This document shows, piece by piece, positions 26,284 to 34,766 of a DNA stretch of 64,000 bases (the first letter of the stretch is position 1; each line of letters begins with the position of its first letter). The translations under genes and the position numbers were made by a program. This DNA comes from an uncultured Roseicyclus sp. Its GTDB lineage: Bacteria; Pseudomonadota; Alphaproteobacteria; Rhodobacterales; Rhodobacteraceae. The notes under the pieces were generated by a model. It did not search any database and was not told the DNA's origin. It was given only the letters and a program-made list of their open reading frames with translations. Location of the stretch: NCBI RefSeq assembly GCF_937892565.1, contig NZ_CALAHQ010000073.1, positions 45,810 through 109,809 of the forward strand, given 5' to 3'.

Positions 26284-27596
26284 TCGAACAGGGCCCCCGA
26301 CCAATCCGCAGGGCCGATGGCTTCGGCGCAATCGATGAATTTGTCGCGCAAGCCCTCCGTGGTCAGCGGCACAGCGCCCCCAGCGGCCATCAGATCGTCG
26401 ATGCGGTGTGACAGAACCGCGCCCGCGTGGGTGGTCACGATCACCTCGGCCGCCCATTGGCTGGTGCTATGATCGCCCATCTCAGGATGGGGGCGGGCCG
26501 TCAGCTTGGCCAAAAGCGCCGCGATCCCCGGATCGTGGATCGCTGCATCGTCGAAATGCGCCAGCTTCACCGCCCCATCCATGAGCGCGCGCGCGACAAG
26601 GTATTGCACCGAGAATTTCGCCTCGAGCGCGGTTTGGGGCCAAGGCGTGTCAGTGTGGGGCAGGCGCCGGGGATGGGGCAGAACGTCGATCCGGGCGATC
26701 TGGGCGGCATCAAGCCCGGTTTCCGCCCGCAGGTTCAGCGCGGCGCGGATGGCGGCATGTGCGCTGCCGCAGCACGGGTAGGGTTTGATGGCGATGCCGT
26801 CATCTTCCAACTCCAGCGGTGCGGCCCAATCGGCAAAGATGCGGGCCGGGTCATAGGTGCCCGCACCATTGAAGACCTCGAAAAACCCTTGGGGGTGCTC
26901 GAACGCGGCCGGGTTGGCGGTAAAGCCCTGCCGCGCCAGTAGGGCCGACAAAAGCCCCGCCCGCGCGCATTGGCCGACATGAAAGGGCTTGGTCATGGTG
27001 CCGAAATTGGCCTTGACCCCTGCGGCTTGCGAAACAGCCAGCGCCAGCGCCATGGCAATTTGCGCTTCGCCCAGCCCCATCAGATGCGCACAGGCCGCCG
27101 CCGACCCAAAGGTGCCCAGCGTCGCGGTGGGGTGCCAGCCCTTGTCGTAATGGTGGAAATGCACCGCGCGCGCGATACGGATCTCGGTTTCGACGCCCAC
27201 GGCATAGGCGGTCATCACCGCCGCGCCGCCATGCCCCTCGGCCTCGGCCAGCGCAAAAACCGCGGGCAGGATGGGCGCGGATTGATGGCCGCCAAAGACA
27301 CTGGAAAAATCATCATAATCAAGCGCATGGGCCGCTGTGCCATTCACCAGCGCAGCATCGAGCATCGATACCCGGCCCCGCCGCCCGATCAGCGTGCACG
27401 GCCCCGGCGCATCGGCCACACCCGGCACGGCGCACAGTGTCTCGACACAGTCCATGCCTGCGCCGGCCAGCGCCACGGCGACGGTATCGATCACCCCGAT
27501 CCGCCCGCGCATCCTGGCCTTGGGCGACAGATCACCGGGGCCAAAGGCATGGATGCGCGCGGCAAGTGCCTGGGCGATCGTGGGGGATTTTGTCAT
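26196..27596 (-). CDS. MmgE/PrpD family protein
   Basis: A 466-residue protein of the 2-methylcitrate dehydratase/aconitate-decarboxylase fold. It shows VIDTVAVALAGAG, AALVNGTAAHALDYDDFSSV, HPTATLGTFGSAAACAHLMG, KANFGTMTKPFHVGQCARAG and KPYPCCGSAHAAI. The start at 27596 (MTKSPTIAQ) was preferred to an upstream Met at 27629. It probably acts on a tricarboxylate related to the tcu pathway, but members vary in substrate. It overlaps the GntR remnant at its 3' end. Confidence 0.85.
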   Translation of the reverse strand: MTKSPTIAQALAARIHAFGPGDLSPKARMRGRIGVIDTVAVALAGAGMDCVETLCAVPGVADAPGPCTLIGRRGRVSMLDAALVNGTAAHALDYDDFSSVFGGHQSAPILPAVFALAEAEGHGGAAVMTAYAVGVETEIRIARAVHFHHYDKGWHPTATLGTFGSAAACAHLMGLGEAQIAMALALAVSQAAGVKANFGTMTKPFHVGQCARAGLLSALLARQGFTANPAAFEHPQGFFEVFNGAGTYDPARIFADWAAPLELEDDGIAIKPYPCCGSAHAAIRAALNLRAETGLDAAQIARIDVLPHPRRLPHTDTPWPQTALEAKFSVQYLVARALMDGAVKLAHFDDAAIHDPGIAALLAKLTARPHPEMGDHSTSQWAAEVIVTTHAGAVLSHRIDDLMAAGGAVPLTTEGLRDKFIDCAEAIGPADWSGALFDQLACFDTAPALGPMLALLAGPTARAGAG

Positions 27597-27685
27597 CGGG
27601 GCATGTCCGAAGGGCAAAGGGGCTGGCACGTACCCTGGTTCGGGGCGGCAAAGACTGTCAACAGCCCATTCTGCGCGGCGCCGGC

Positions 27686-28552
27686 CTAGGGCGCTGTGCT
27701 GCGTCCTTCGATCCGGTCGCGATAGGCCGACGGCGCAAGCCCGCGCGCCGCGCGAAAGCGTTTGGAAAAATGCGAGGGGTCTTCAAACCCAAGCCGGTAG
27801 CCGATTTCCGACATTGGCAAGCGGGTAAAGGCCAAAAGGCGGCTCGCCTCATCCATCACGGCCTGTTCGATATAGGCCTTTGCCCCCAGACCACTGGCCA
27901 TGCGGCACAGCCGCCCCAGATGCCCGGTGCTGATCTGCAGGGCCGCCGCGTAATCGGCCACGCCCCAGCCTGAGGCCATGCGCGCGGCAATCAGCGCGTC
28001 AAGGCGTGTCAGCCGCCCATCGCCTGCCGCGACCGCCCCGGGCGCACGGGCGGCGCTGTTTTCGGCAAGTCCTGCCAGCAGCGCCTGCGCTAGCCCCAGC
28101 ACAAGCTGTGTTCGAAATCGACCTGTCGTCTCGAAGGCTGCGATCAGGAGGCCGATCAGATGGCGCAAGATATCATCGGCGTGTCCGCGCAAGGGGCGGG
28201 CAAGAGAGGCGGCGATGCCGGGGCTGGGCGCCCCCTCGTCCACCAAAAGCGCCGTCGGCAATGAGATCACATGCCCCGACGTGCCGGGCTGAAAATCATA
28301 GCCATGCACGGCATGCGCGGGGATGAACAGGAAATCGCCGGGCGAAAGCGGACAGGCATCGCCATCGATGCGGGCTGTGGCGCCGCCGTGTTCGATCACG
28401 ATCAGTTGCGCCAACTGACCGTGGCGATGGGCGGCGATGGTCCACCCATGGCTGGTGGCACGGTCTGCGATCCGCTCGATATGGATGATGTCAGGAAACG
28501 GGGCGGTTTCGCCGTAGAGCGCGAAGACGGGGATATGGCTGGGCACGGACAT
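27686..28552 (-). CDS. pobR: AraC-family regulator PobR
   Basis: A 288-residue activator. The N-terminal cupin-like effector domain (IAAHRHGQLAQLIVIEHGGA; PGDFLFIPAHAVHGYDF) is followed by a C-terminal double HTH ending MSEIGYRLGFEDPSHFSKRFRAARG. Relatives activate pobA in response to 4-hydroxybenzoate. It is divergent from pobA with a spacer of about 90 bases. Confidence 0.88.
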   Translation of the reverse strand: MSVPSHIPVFALYGETAPFPDIIHIERIADRATSHGWTIAAHRHGQLAQLIVIEHGGATARIDGDACPLSPGDFLFIPAHAVHGYDFQPGTSGHVISLPTALLVDEGAPSPGIAASLARPLRGHADDILRHLIGLLIAAFETTGRFRTQLVLGLAQALLAGLAENSAARAPGAVAAGDGRLTRLDALIAARMASGWGVADYAAALQISTGHLGRLCRMASGLGAKAYIEQAVMDEASRLLAFTRLPMSEIGYRLGFEDPSHFSKRFRAARGLAPSAYRDRIEGRSTAP

Positions 28553-28643
28553 GTCCGATTTCTACCAGCCAAGGTTGCCGCCGTCCATTCGTCTTTGCCG
28601 CGCGCGCGCTATGGTAGACCGTGCAAGGGCAAGGGATACGCGC

Positions 28644-29813
28644 GTGAAGACCGAGGTGGTGATCATCGGCGGTGGGCCATCGGGTCTGCTGCTGTCGCAG
28701 CTTTTGAACCGGGCGGGGGTGGCCACGGTCGTTCTGGAACGCACGTCGCGCGCCCATGTGCTTGCCCGCATCCGGGCGGGCGTCTTGGAACAAGGCAGCG
28801 TCGCCATGCTGCACGAGGCGGGCGTGGGCGCCCGTCTGGAACGCGAAGGCCACCCGCATGAGGGCTGCATCTTTTCCGACGATGATCTGATGGTGCGCAT
28901 CGACTTCAAGGAACTGACCGGCAAAACGGTGATGGTCTATGGCCAGACCGAGGTGACGGCCGATCTTTACGCGGCTCAGGACGCGATCGGGGCTGTGATC
29001 TTGCATGATGTGGCCGATGTGGTCATCGGGGATGCCGACAGCGATGCGCCATTCGTGACCTTTACCCATGGCGGCACACAAAAGCGCATCGATTGCGCCT
29101 ATGTCGCGGGCTGCGACGGGTTTCATGGCGTCAGCCGCAAGACCATTCCCCAAGACCGTCGCCGCGAATTCGAACGCGTCTATCCCTTTGGCTGGTTGGG
29201 TATTCTGTCGCGCACGCCGCCTGCACATGCGGAACTGATCTATGCCAATTCGGCCAATGGCTTTGCGCTGGCCTCCATGCGCAACGACATGCTCAGCCGC
29301 TATTATGTTCAGGTGCCGCTGACCGACACCGTCGAGGGCTGGTCCGATGACCGGTTCTGGGAACGGCTGATGTCGTGCCTGCCGGGCGATGTGGTCAGAA
29401 CGCTTGTGACCGGCCCGTCGATCGAGAAATCCATCGCGCCCTTGCGGTCTTTTGTCAGCGAGCCCTTGCGCTGGGGGCGGTTGTTTCTGGTGGGCGACGC
29501 CGCCCATATCGTGCCGCCCACGGGTGCCAAGGGGCTGAACCTTGCGGTGTCGGATGTGTTCTACCTGTATCAGGCGCTGATTGCGGCGGTCAAACAGGGC
29601 GACACGCGCGGGATCGACGCCTATCCGGCCCGCGCGCTGGCCCGCATCTGGAAAGCCATGCGCTTTTCATGGTCGATGACCAGCATGCTGCATCATTTCG
29701 AAGGCGAAGACAGTTTCGCGGGGCAGATGCGCAAGGCCACGCTGTTGCATCTGTCGCAATCGGAAACCGCACGCCGCGATCTGGCCGAGAACTATATCGG
29801 TCTGCCATATTGA
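28644..29813 (+). CDS. pobA: 4-hydroxybenzoate 3-monooxygenase
   Basis: Flavoprotein that turns 4-hydroxybenzoate into protocatechuate with NADPH and O2. 389 residues from GTG 28644 (VKTEVVIIGGGPSGLLL), the family's usual length, with AGGGA upstream; the longer frame from 28551 overlaps pobR. It has the GDAAHIVPPTGAKGLN FAD motif and LERTSRAHVLARIRAGVLEQ. It is followed by the protocatechuate genes. Confidence 0.95.
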   Translation: MKTEVVIIGGGPSGLLLSQLLNRAGVATVVLERTSRAHVLARIRAGVLEQGSVAMLHEAGVGARLEREGHPHEGCIFSDDDLMVRIDFKELTGKTVMVYGQTEVTADLYAAQDAIGAVILHDVADVVIGDADSDAPFVTFTHGGTQKRIDCAYVAGCDGFHGVSRKTIPQDRRREFERVYPFGWLGILSRTPPAHAELIYANSANGFALASMRNDMLSRYYVQVPLTDTVEGWSDDRFWERLMSCLPGDVVRTLVTGPSIEKSIAPLRSFVSEPLRWGRLFLVGDAAHIVPPTGAKGLNLAVSDVFYLYQALIAAVKQGDTRGIDAYPARALARIWKAMRFSWSMTSMLHHFEGEDSFAGQMRKATLLHLSQSETARRDLAENYIGLPY

Positions 29814-29849
29814 GGCGGGCCATGACCCGAAATCGGGGGGAAAGACACC

Positions 29850-30230
29850 ATGACTGACCGCCATACCAAAGGCATGCAGGTGCGCCGTGCCGTTCTGGGC
29901 GATGCCCATGTCGACCGTGCCGAAGCCGCCAAGTCGCCGCTTGACCACGCTTTTCAAACGCTGATCACCGAAGCCGCATGGGGCACGGTCTGGGCGTCGG
30001 ACGCGCTGACGCGGCGCGAACGTTCGATGCTGACGCTGGCGTTGTTGGCGGGTTTGGGCAACGAAGAGGAATTGGCGCTGCACCTGCGCGCGACCGTGCG
30101 CACGGGTGCCAGCCACAGCGATGTGATGGAGGTGTTCCAGCATGTCGCAATCTATGCGGGCGTGCCGCGCGCCAACAGCGCCATCCGCATCGCCAAAAGG
30201 ATTTTTGCCGAGATGGAGGGCGAGAAATGA
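29850..30230 (+). CDS. pcaC: 4-carboxymuconolactone decarboxylase
   Basis: Acts in the beta-ketoadipate pathway, forming the enol-lactone of 3-oxoadipate. 126 residues. It shows GTVWASDALTRRERSMLTLALLAGLG, ELALHLRATVRTG and the EVFQHVAIYAGVPRAN end. It overlaps pcaH as ATGA at 30227. No pcaB or pcaD lies in the window. Confidence 0.94.
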   Translation: MTDRHTKGMQVRRAVLGDAHVDRAEAAKSPLDHAFQTLITEAAWGTVWASDALTRRERSMLTLALLAGLGNEEELALHLRATVRTGASHSDVMEVFQHVAIYAGVPRANSAIRIAKRIFAEMEGEK

Positions 30231-30955
30231 CCGAAACCGGCCGCTTGATCCCGCGCAGGCGCGACGCGCATCCCGTGCCCTATGATCCCGACTACAAGAC
30301 CACCATGACGCGCAGCCCCAACCTGCCGCTGTTGTCGATGGAATCGACCCCGTCCGAGGAAACCGGCCCGCGCTTTGGTCATGGGCTGATCGGGGCGCTC
30401 GACAACAACCTGATCGTGAATTTCTCCAAGGGCGCCGCTCCGGCCATCGGGGAGCGTATTCGCGTGCATGGCCGCGTGGTCGATGAAAACGCCCGTCCCG
30501 TGCCCCATACGCTCGTCGAGGTCTGGCAGGCCAATGCCGGCGGGCGCTACCGCCATGTGAGGGATACCTATTTCGCGCCGCTCGATCCCAATTTCGGCGG
30601 CTGCGGGCGCACGCTGACCGATGAGAACGGCTATTATGAATTCCTGACCATCCGCCCCGGCGCCTATCCCTGGCCCAATCGCGGCAATGACTGGCGGCCG
30701 ATGCATATCCACTTTTCGCTCTTTGGTCACAGCTTTGGCCAGCGGCTGATCACGCAAGCCTATTTCGAAGGTGATCCGCTGATCGCGCGCTGCCCGATTG
30801 CGGCCACCGTCAAGGATCGCGGGCAACTCGATCAGCTGGTGGCGCCGCTCGACATGGCGGCAAGCCGTCCGATGGATTATCTGGCCTATCGCTTTGACAT
30901 CGTGCTGCGCGGACGCCGCCAGACCATGTTCGAAAACAAGCCCGAGGGGATGTAA
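30227..30955 (+). CDS. pcaH: Protocatechuate 3,4-dioxygenase beta subunit
   Basis: Iron-bearing subunit of the intradiol ring-cleaving dioxygenase. 242 residues. Ferric ligands are visible as the Tyr in GRYRHVRDTY, the Tyr in RPGAYPWPN and the two His in PMHIHFSLFG. It starts inside the pcaC stop and is followed directly by pcaG. Confidence 0.96.
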   Translation: MTETGRLIPRRRDAHPVPYDPDYKTTMTRSPNLPLLSMESTPSEETGPRFGHGLIGALDNNLIVNFSKGAAPAIGERIRVHGRVVDENARPVPHTLVEVWQANAGGRYRHVRDTYFAPLDPNFGGCGRTLTDENGYYEFLTIRPGAYPWPNRGNDWRPMHIHFSLFGHSFGQRLITQAYFEGDPLIARCPIAATVKDRGQLDQLVAPLDMAASRPMDYLAYRFDIVLRGRRQTMFENKPEGM

Positions 30956-30958
30956 GCC

Positions 30959-31558
30959 ATGGTGCAAAAGCTTGGCGTTCTGACCGAAACCGCCAGCCAG
31001 ACCGGCGGGCCCTATGTGCATATCGGCTGCATCCCCAGTTTCGCGGGCCTGCCCGGCGTCTATCCCGAGGATCTGGGGCTTTCGCCCATGAGCGATGGCG
31101 CCAAGGGCGAGGTCATCACCATCACCGGGTCAATCCATGACGGCACGGGCTGGGCGATGCGCGACGCGATGTTCGAAAGCTGGCAGGCCGATGGCGCGGG
31201 CCGTTATCCGGGCCAGCCCGGTGCCGATCCGGCCGTCAGCGGCTTTTGCCGATTTGCCGCCGACAAGGACAGCGGCGCGTTCACGCTGCGCACCATCAAG
31301 CCCGGTGCGGTCAGGGGCCATGACGGTCGGATGATGGCGCCCCATATCTCGATCTGGATCGTGGCGCGCGGCATCAATATCGGCCTGCATACCCGCATCT
31401 ATTTCGCCGATGAGGACAACAGCGCCGATCCGCTTCTGGCGCGTATCGAACAGCGCCCGCGCGTCGAGACCTTGATGGCCCGTCCGGTTGGGCCGGGGGC
31501 CTATCGCTTCGACATCCGGCTGCAAGGGCCGGGCGAGACCGTGTTCCTCGATATCTGA
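30959..31558 (+). CDS. pcaG: Protocatechuate 3,4-dioxygenase alpha subunit
   Basis: Non-catalytic alpha subunit, 199 residues. It begins LGVLTETASQTGGPYVHIG and has FESWQADGAGRYPG and MAPHISIWIVARGINIGLHT; the Tyr/His iron ligands of PcaH are not all kept, as expected. It starts three bases after the pcaH stop. Confidence 0.95.
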   Translation: MVQKLGVLTETASQTGGPYVHIGCIPSFAGLPGVYPEDLGLSPMSDGAKGEVITITGSIHDGTGWAMRDAMFESWQADGAGRYPGQPGADPAVSGFCRFAADKDSGAFTLRTIKPGAVRGHDGRMMAPHISIWIVARGINIGLHTRIYFADEDNSADPLLARIEQRPRVETLMARPVGPGAYRFDIRLQGPGETVFLDI

Positions 31559-31563
31559 GCGAC

Positions 31564-32838
31564 ATGGCTGCCCCTGTCCTGATCGCGGGGGGCGGCATTG
31601 CGGGGCTTGGCCTTGCGCTGACGCTCCACCAGATCGGCGTGCCTGCGCGGGTTTTCGACGCTGCGCGCACGATGCGGCCCTTGGGCGTGGGGGTGAACCT
31701 TCAGCCAAACGCGGTGCGCGAGCTGTTCGATCTGGGTCTGGGGGCCGAGGTCTTGGATCGCATCGGTGTGCCTGTGCAGGAATGGGCGCTGGTGGGGCTC
31801 AATGGCCGCGAAGTCTATGCCGAGCCGCGCGGGCGATATGCGGGCTATCACTGGCCGCAATACGCCGTCCATCGCGGGGCGTTTCACATGGCGCTTCACG
31901 ACGCGGTGGTGGACCGCTTGGGCGCGGATGCCGTGGCGCTGGGCGCCAAGGTGACGGGGTATGCCCAAACCCCGGATGGCGTGAGTGCCCGGATCACCCA
32001 TGCCGATGGCCGGGTCGAGGATGTGGCGGGCGCGTTGTTGATCGGGGCGGATGGCATCCATTCGCGGGTGCGTGCCCAGATGCACCCGGGTCAGCCGCCG
32101 ATCCATTGGGGGGGTGCCATCATGTGGCGCGGCACGGTGCGCGCAAGGCCCTTGCGCACGGGGTCATCTTTCATTGGCCTTGGCACGCATCGTCACCGGA
32201 TCGTCCTTTACCCGATTTCCGCCCCCGACGCGAATGGTCTGGCGCTGATCAACTGGATCGCCGAGGTGACGGTCGACCCCAGCCATGGCTGGCAGCAGGA
32301 TGGCTGGTTCCGCCCTGTCGAGATCGCGGAGTTCCTCCATCATTTCGACGCGTTCCGCTATGATTGGCTGGATGTGCCCGCGATGCTGCACGCCGCTGAT
32401 TGCGCCTATGAAAACCCGATGATCGACCGCGATCCGCTGCCCAGATGGGTCGAGGGTCGCGTGGGGCTGATGGGGGATGCGGCCCATCCGATGTATCCCA
32501 CGGGATCGAATGGCGCGAGCCAGGCGATCGTCGATGGGCGCGTCTTGGGTGCGATGATGCTGGCGCATGGCGTGACGCAAGCGGCCTTGGCGGCCTATGA
32601 TGCCAGGCTGTGCGCGCCCATCTCGGCGGTGCAGCTGCGCAACCGGGGTGCGGGGCCATTTGGGCTGTTGAACCTGCTCGATGCGCGCTCGGGCGGTGTG
32701 TTCGAGGATATCGACGCGGTGATCCCGCCCGAAGAGCGCGCGGAATTCATGGCGGGCTACAAGGCGGCGGCGGGCTTTGCCATGGAGGCGTTGAACGCCG
32801 CCCCCCCGACAATTCCGCCCGGTGCGCGGCTGGGCTGA
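31564..32838 (+). CDS. Flavin-dependent monooxygenase, salicylate-hydroxylase-like
   Basis: A 424-residue class A FAD monooxygenase. The Rossmann site is VLIAGGGIAGLGLALTL, the DG motif LLIGADGIHSRVRAQ and the GD motif VGLMGDAAHPMYPTGSNGAS. It starts 5 bases after pcaG, so it is the last gene of the pob-pca operon. It could feed another aromatic acid into protocatechuate; substrate is not known. Confidence 0.85.
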   Translation: MAAPVLIAGGGIAGLGLALTLHQIGVPARVFDAARTMRPLGVGVNLQPNAVRELFDLGLGAEVLDRIGVPVQEWALVGLNGREVYAEPRGRYAGYHWPQYAVHRGAFHMALHDAVVDRLGADAVALGAKVTGYAQTPDGVSARITHADGRVEDVAGALLIGADGIHSRVRAQMHPGQPPIHWGGAIMWRGTVRARPLRTGSSFIGLGTHRHRIVLYPISAPDANGLALINWIAEVTVDPSHGWQQDGWFRPVEIAEFLHHFDAFRYDWLDVPAMLHAADCAYENPMIDRDPLPRWVEGRVGLMGDAAHPMYPTGSNGASQAIVDGRVLGAMMLAHGVTQAALAAYDARLCAPISAVQLRNRGAGPFGLLNLLDARSGGVFEDIDAVIPPEERAEFMAGYKAAAGFAMEALNAAPPTIPPGARLG

Positions 32839-32874
32839 TGCGCTGCCCCCGCCTGTGGTGACGGTGGCGGCGTC

Positions 32875-32903
32875 GGGATATGCGTATGTCCGGAAAGATG
32901 AAG
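32875..32903 (+). repeat. GTATTT...AAAGATG-type repeat, copy 2
   Basis: GGGATATGCGTATGTCCGGA then AAGATGAAG, 36 bases 3' of the monooxygenase gene in the same orientation. It belongs to the ATGCGTATTT subtype shared with 41177 and 37225. Confidence 0.55.
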
Positions 32904-32914
32904 CGGCAGGGGTC

Positions 32915-33631
32915 TTAGCCCGCATCCGCCCCGAGCGTCAGCGCCACGCGTTCGCCCGCGAACCATGTCCGGCCATACTCGATGGGCTGGCCCGCGCCAT
33001 CCACATTGACCGCAACCGTGCGCAACACCGCCGCCCCGACGGCAAGCTGCAATTGCGCGGCCATGGTCGGGGTGGCGGATTTTGCGGTGATCTGTGTGCT
33101 GGCGCGGGTGTAATCGGACAGGCCATGGGCCGCGAAACCCGCCGTGACCGAAGGGTTGTCGCGCAGGTGATCCAAGAGTGCCGGAAAGCGTGCGGCCGGA
33201 AAGACCGAGTGAAAGAGCGCGATGGGCGCGCCATCGGCCAGACTGAGGCCTTCGAAGACATGGACCTGTGTGTCGGGGGCAAGGGCAAGGGCCGCCGCCT
33301 CGCGCGTGTCGGCGCTCCGGGTTTCCAAAAGCAAGATGCGCCTGTCCGGCACCCGGCCGGCGGCCATCAGATTTTGGTGAAACCGCACCCGGCGCCCCAG
33401 CGGATAGGCGGTCGGGCGGTGGCGAACGAAGACGCCCGCGCCACGGCGCGCATGCACCGTGCCCGATGCCGCCAGATCGGCCAGCGCGCGGCGCAGCGTG
33501 TGGCGGTTGACGCCGAAGCGGTCCGAAAGCTGTGCCTCGGTCGGCAGCCGGTCGCCCGGGCCATAATGACCGCGCGCGATGTCTTGCGCGATCTGATCGC
33601 GGATCGCCGTCCAGAGCGGGGATCGTCCCAT
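32915..33631 (-). CDS. phnF: Phosphonate-utilisation repressor PhnF (GntR, HutC subfamily)
   Basis: A 238-residue regulator. The N-terminal winged HTH shows RGHYGPGDRLPTEAQLSDRFGVNRHTLRRALADL; the UTRA domain ends TVAVNVDGAGQPIEYGRTWF. Start taken at 33631; GTG 33643 is possible. It is divergent from phnG and likely represses it through the A/T-rich repeat between them. Confidence 0.9.
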   Translation of the reverse strand: MGRSPLWTAIRDQIAQDIARGHYGPGDRLPTEAQLSDRFGVNRHTLRRALADLAASGTVHARRGAGVFVRHRPTAYPLGRRVRFHQNLMAAGRVPDRRILLLETRSADTREAAALALAPDTQVHVFEGLSLADGAPIALFHSVFPAARFPALLDHLRDNPSVTAGFAAHGLSDYTRASTQITAKSATPTMAAQLQLAVGAAVLRTVAVNVDGAGQPIEYGRTWFAGERVALTLGADAG

Positions 33632-33693
33632 GAGTGTCACCAAAGCTTCACACAGCGACCCCTTGCGGCGGGGCGGGGCTTGTGAGATGAGAT

Positions 33694-33708
33694 TTGTATA
33701 GTTGTATA
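33694..33708. promoter_or_regulatory. Candidate PhnF operator
   Basis: TTGTATA is repeated directly at 33694-33700 and 33702-33708 within an A/T-rich island in the phnF-phnG spacer, 25 bases before phnG. Position and GntR-like TGTATA core suggest PhnF binding; this is inference. Confidence 0.4.
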
Positions 33709-33732
33709 AATATAAATGGACAACTTGCCAAG

Positions 33733-34200
33733 ATGTCTGTCACCAAGCCCGACCCCGAAACCGATCTGCGCCGCGCGCGGCTGTCGACCCTCGCCCGCGC
33801 GCCGGCCGACCGGCTCTGCGCGCTTTTTGCCGCCTATGCACCGCAATCGCCCGCCCATGATCTGCTGCGCCCCCCGGAAATCGGCACCGTGATGGTGCGG
33901 GGCCGGGCGGGGGCCAGCGGTGCGCCCTTCAATCTGGGTGAGATGACGGTGACGCGCTGTTCGGTGCGGCTTGCGTCGGGGGCGGTGGGTCATGGCCATG
34001 TGCAAGGGCGCGCCCACGCGGCCGCGCGCACCGCCGCCCTGATCGATGCGCTGTGCCAGGACGGGCAGGGCACGGCGATCGAGGCGGCGATCCTGACCCC
34101 CCTGCGCGCCGAGGCCGAGGCCGCGCGGGCCGCCCGCGCCACCCGCGCCGCTGCCACCAGGGTCGAGTTCTTTACCATGGTCCGGGGGGACAACGCATGA
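33733..34200 (+). CDS. phnG: C-P lyase subunit PhnG
   Basis: Part of the PhnGHIJ core that moves ribose triphosphate onto the phosphonate. 155 residues; key parts are EIGTVMVRGRAGASGAPFNLGEMTVTRC and GHGHVQGRAHAAARTAAL. The start at 33733 (MSVTKPD) has AAG upstream. It overlaps phnH as ATGA at 34197. Confidence 0.94.
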   Translation: MSVTKPDPETDLRRARLSTLARAPADRLCALFAAYAPQSPAHDLLRPPEIGTVMVRGRAGASGAPFNLGEMTVTRCSVRLASGAVGHGHVQGRAHAAARTAALIDALCQDGQGTAIEAAILTPLRAEAEAARAARATRAAATRVEFFTMVRGDNA

Positions 34201-34763
34201 ACCAGACCCATCTGGAGGGCGGCTTTGCCGATCCGGCCCGCGATGGCGCGCGCGCCTTTCGCGCCGCATTGCAGGCGATGGCGCGCCCCGGCCGGATCGA
34301 AACCGTGGCCGGTCTGGTGCCGCCCGCACCCTGTTCGCCGGCCGCTGCCGCCTTGATCGTCACGCTCTGCGACCCGACCACGCCCCTTTATCTGGCGCCC
34401 TCCCATGACGGCGGGGCCTTGCGCGACTGGATCGTGTTTCACACCGGCGCGCCGCTGGTCGCAGCCGAGGCCGCGACCTTTGCGCTTGGCACATGGGCGG
34501 CGTTGCAGCCTGTGGCGCGTTTCGCGATCGGCACGCCCGCTTATCCCGACCGCTCCGCCACGCTGATCGTCGAACGCGACGTTCTGAGCAATGACGGCGC
34601 GATTCTGCGTGGACCGGGCATTGCGGATCATGCGCGCCTGTCGTTGCCCGAGCTGGCGGCCTTTCGTGACAATCGCCGCTGCTTTCCCTTGGGCTTTGAT
34701 TGCTATTTCACCTGTGGCGACCGACTGGCCGGTCTGCCGCGCAGCACCCGCGTGGAGGGCTGA
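34197..34763 (+). CDS. phnH: C-P lyase subunit PhnH
   Basis: A 188-residue structural subunit of the C-P lyase core. It begins MNQTHLEGGFADPARDGARA and has FRAALQAMARPGRIETVAG and PLGFDCYFTCGDRLAGLPRST, the conserved ending. It lies between phnG and phnI with 3-base spacing to the latter. Confidence 0.94.
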   Translation: MNQTHLEGGFADPARDGARAFRAALQAMARPGRIETVAGLVPPAPCSPAAAALIVTLCDPTTPLYLAPSHDGGALRDWIVFHTGAPLVAAEAATFALGTWAALQPVARFAIGTPAYPDRSATLIVERDVLSNDGAILRGPGIADHARLSLPELAAFRDNRRCFPLGFDCYFTCGDRLAGLPRSTRVEG

Positions 34764-34766
34764 TCC

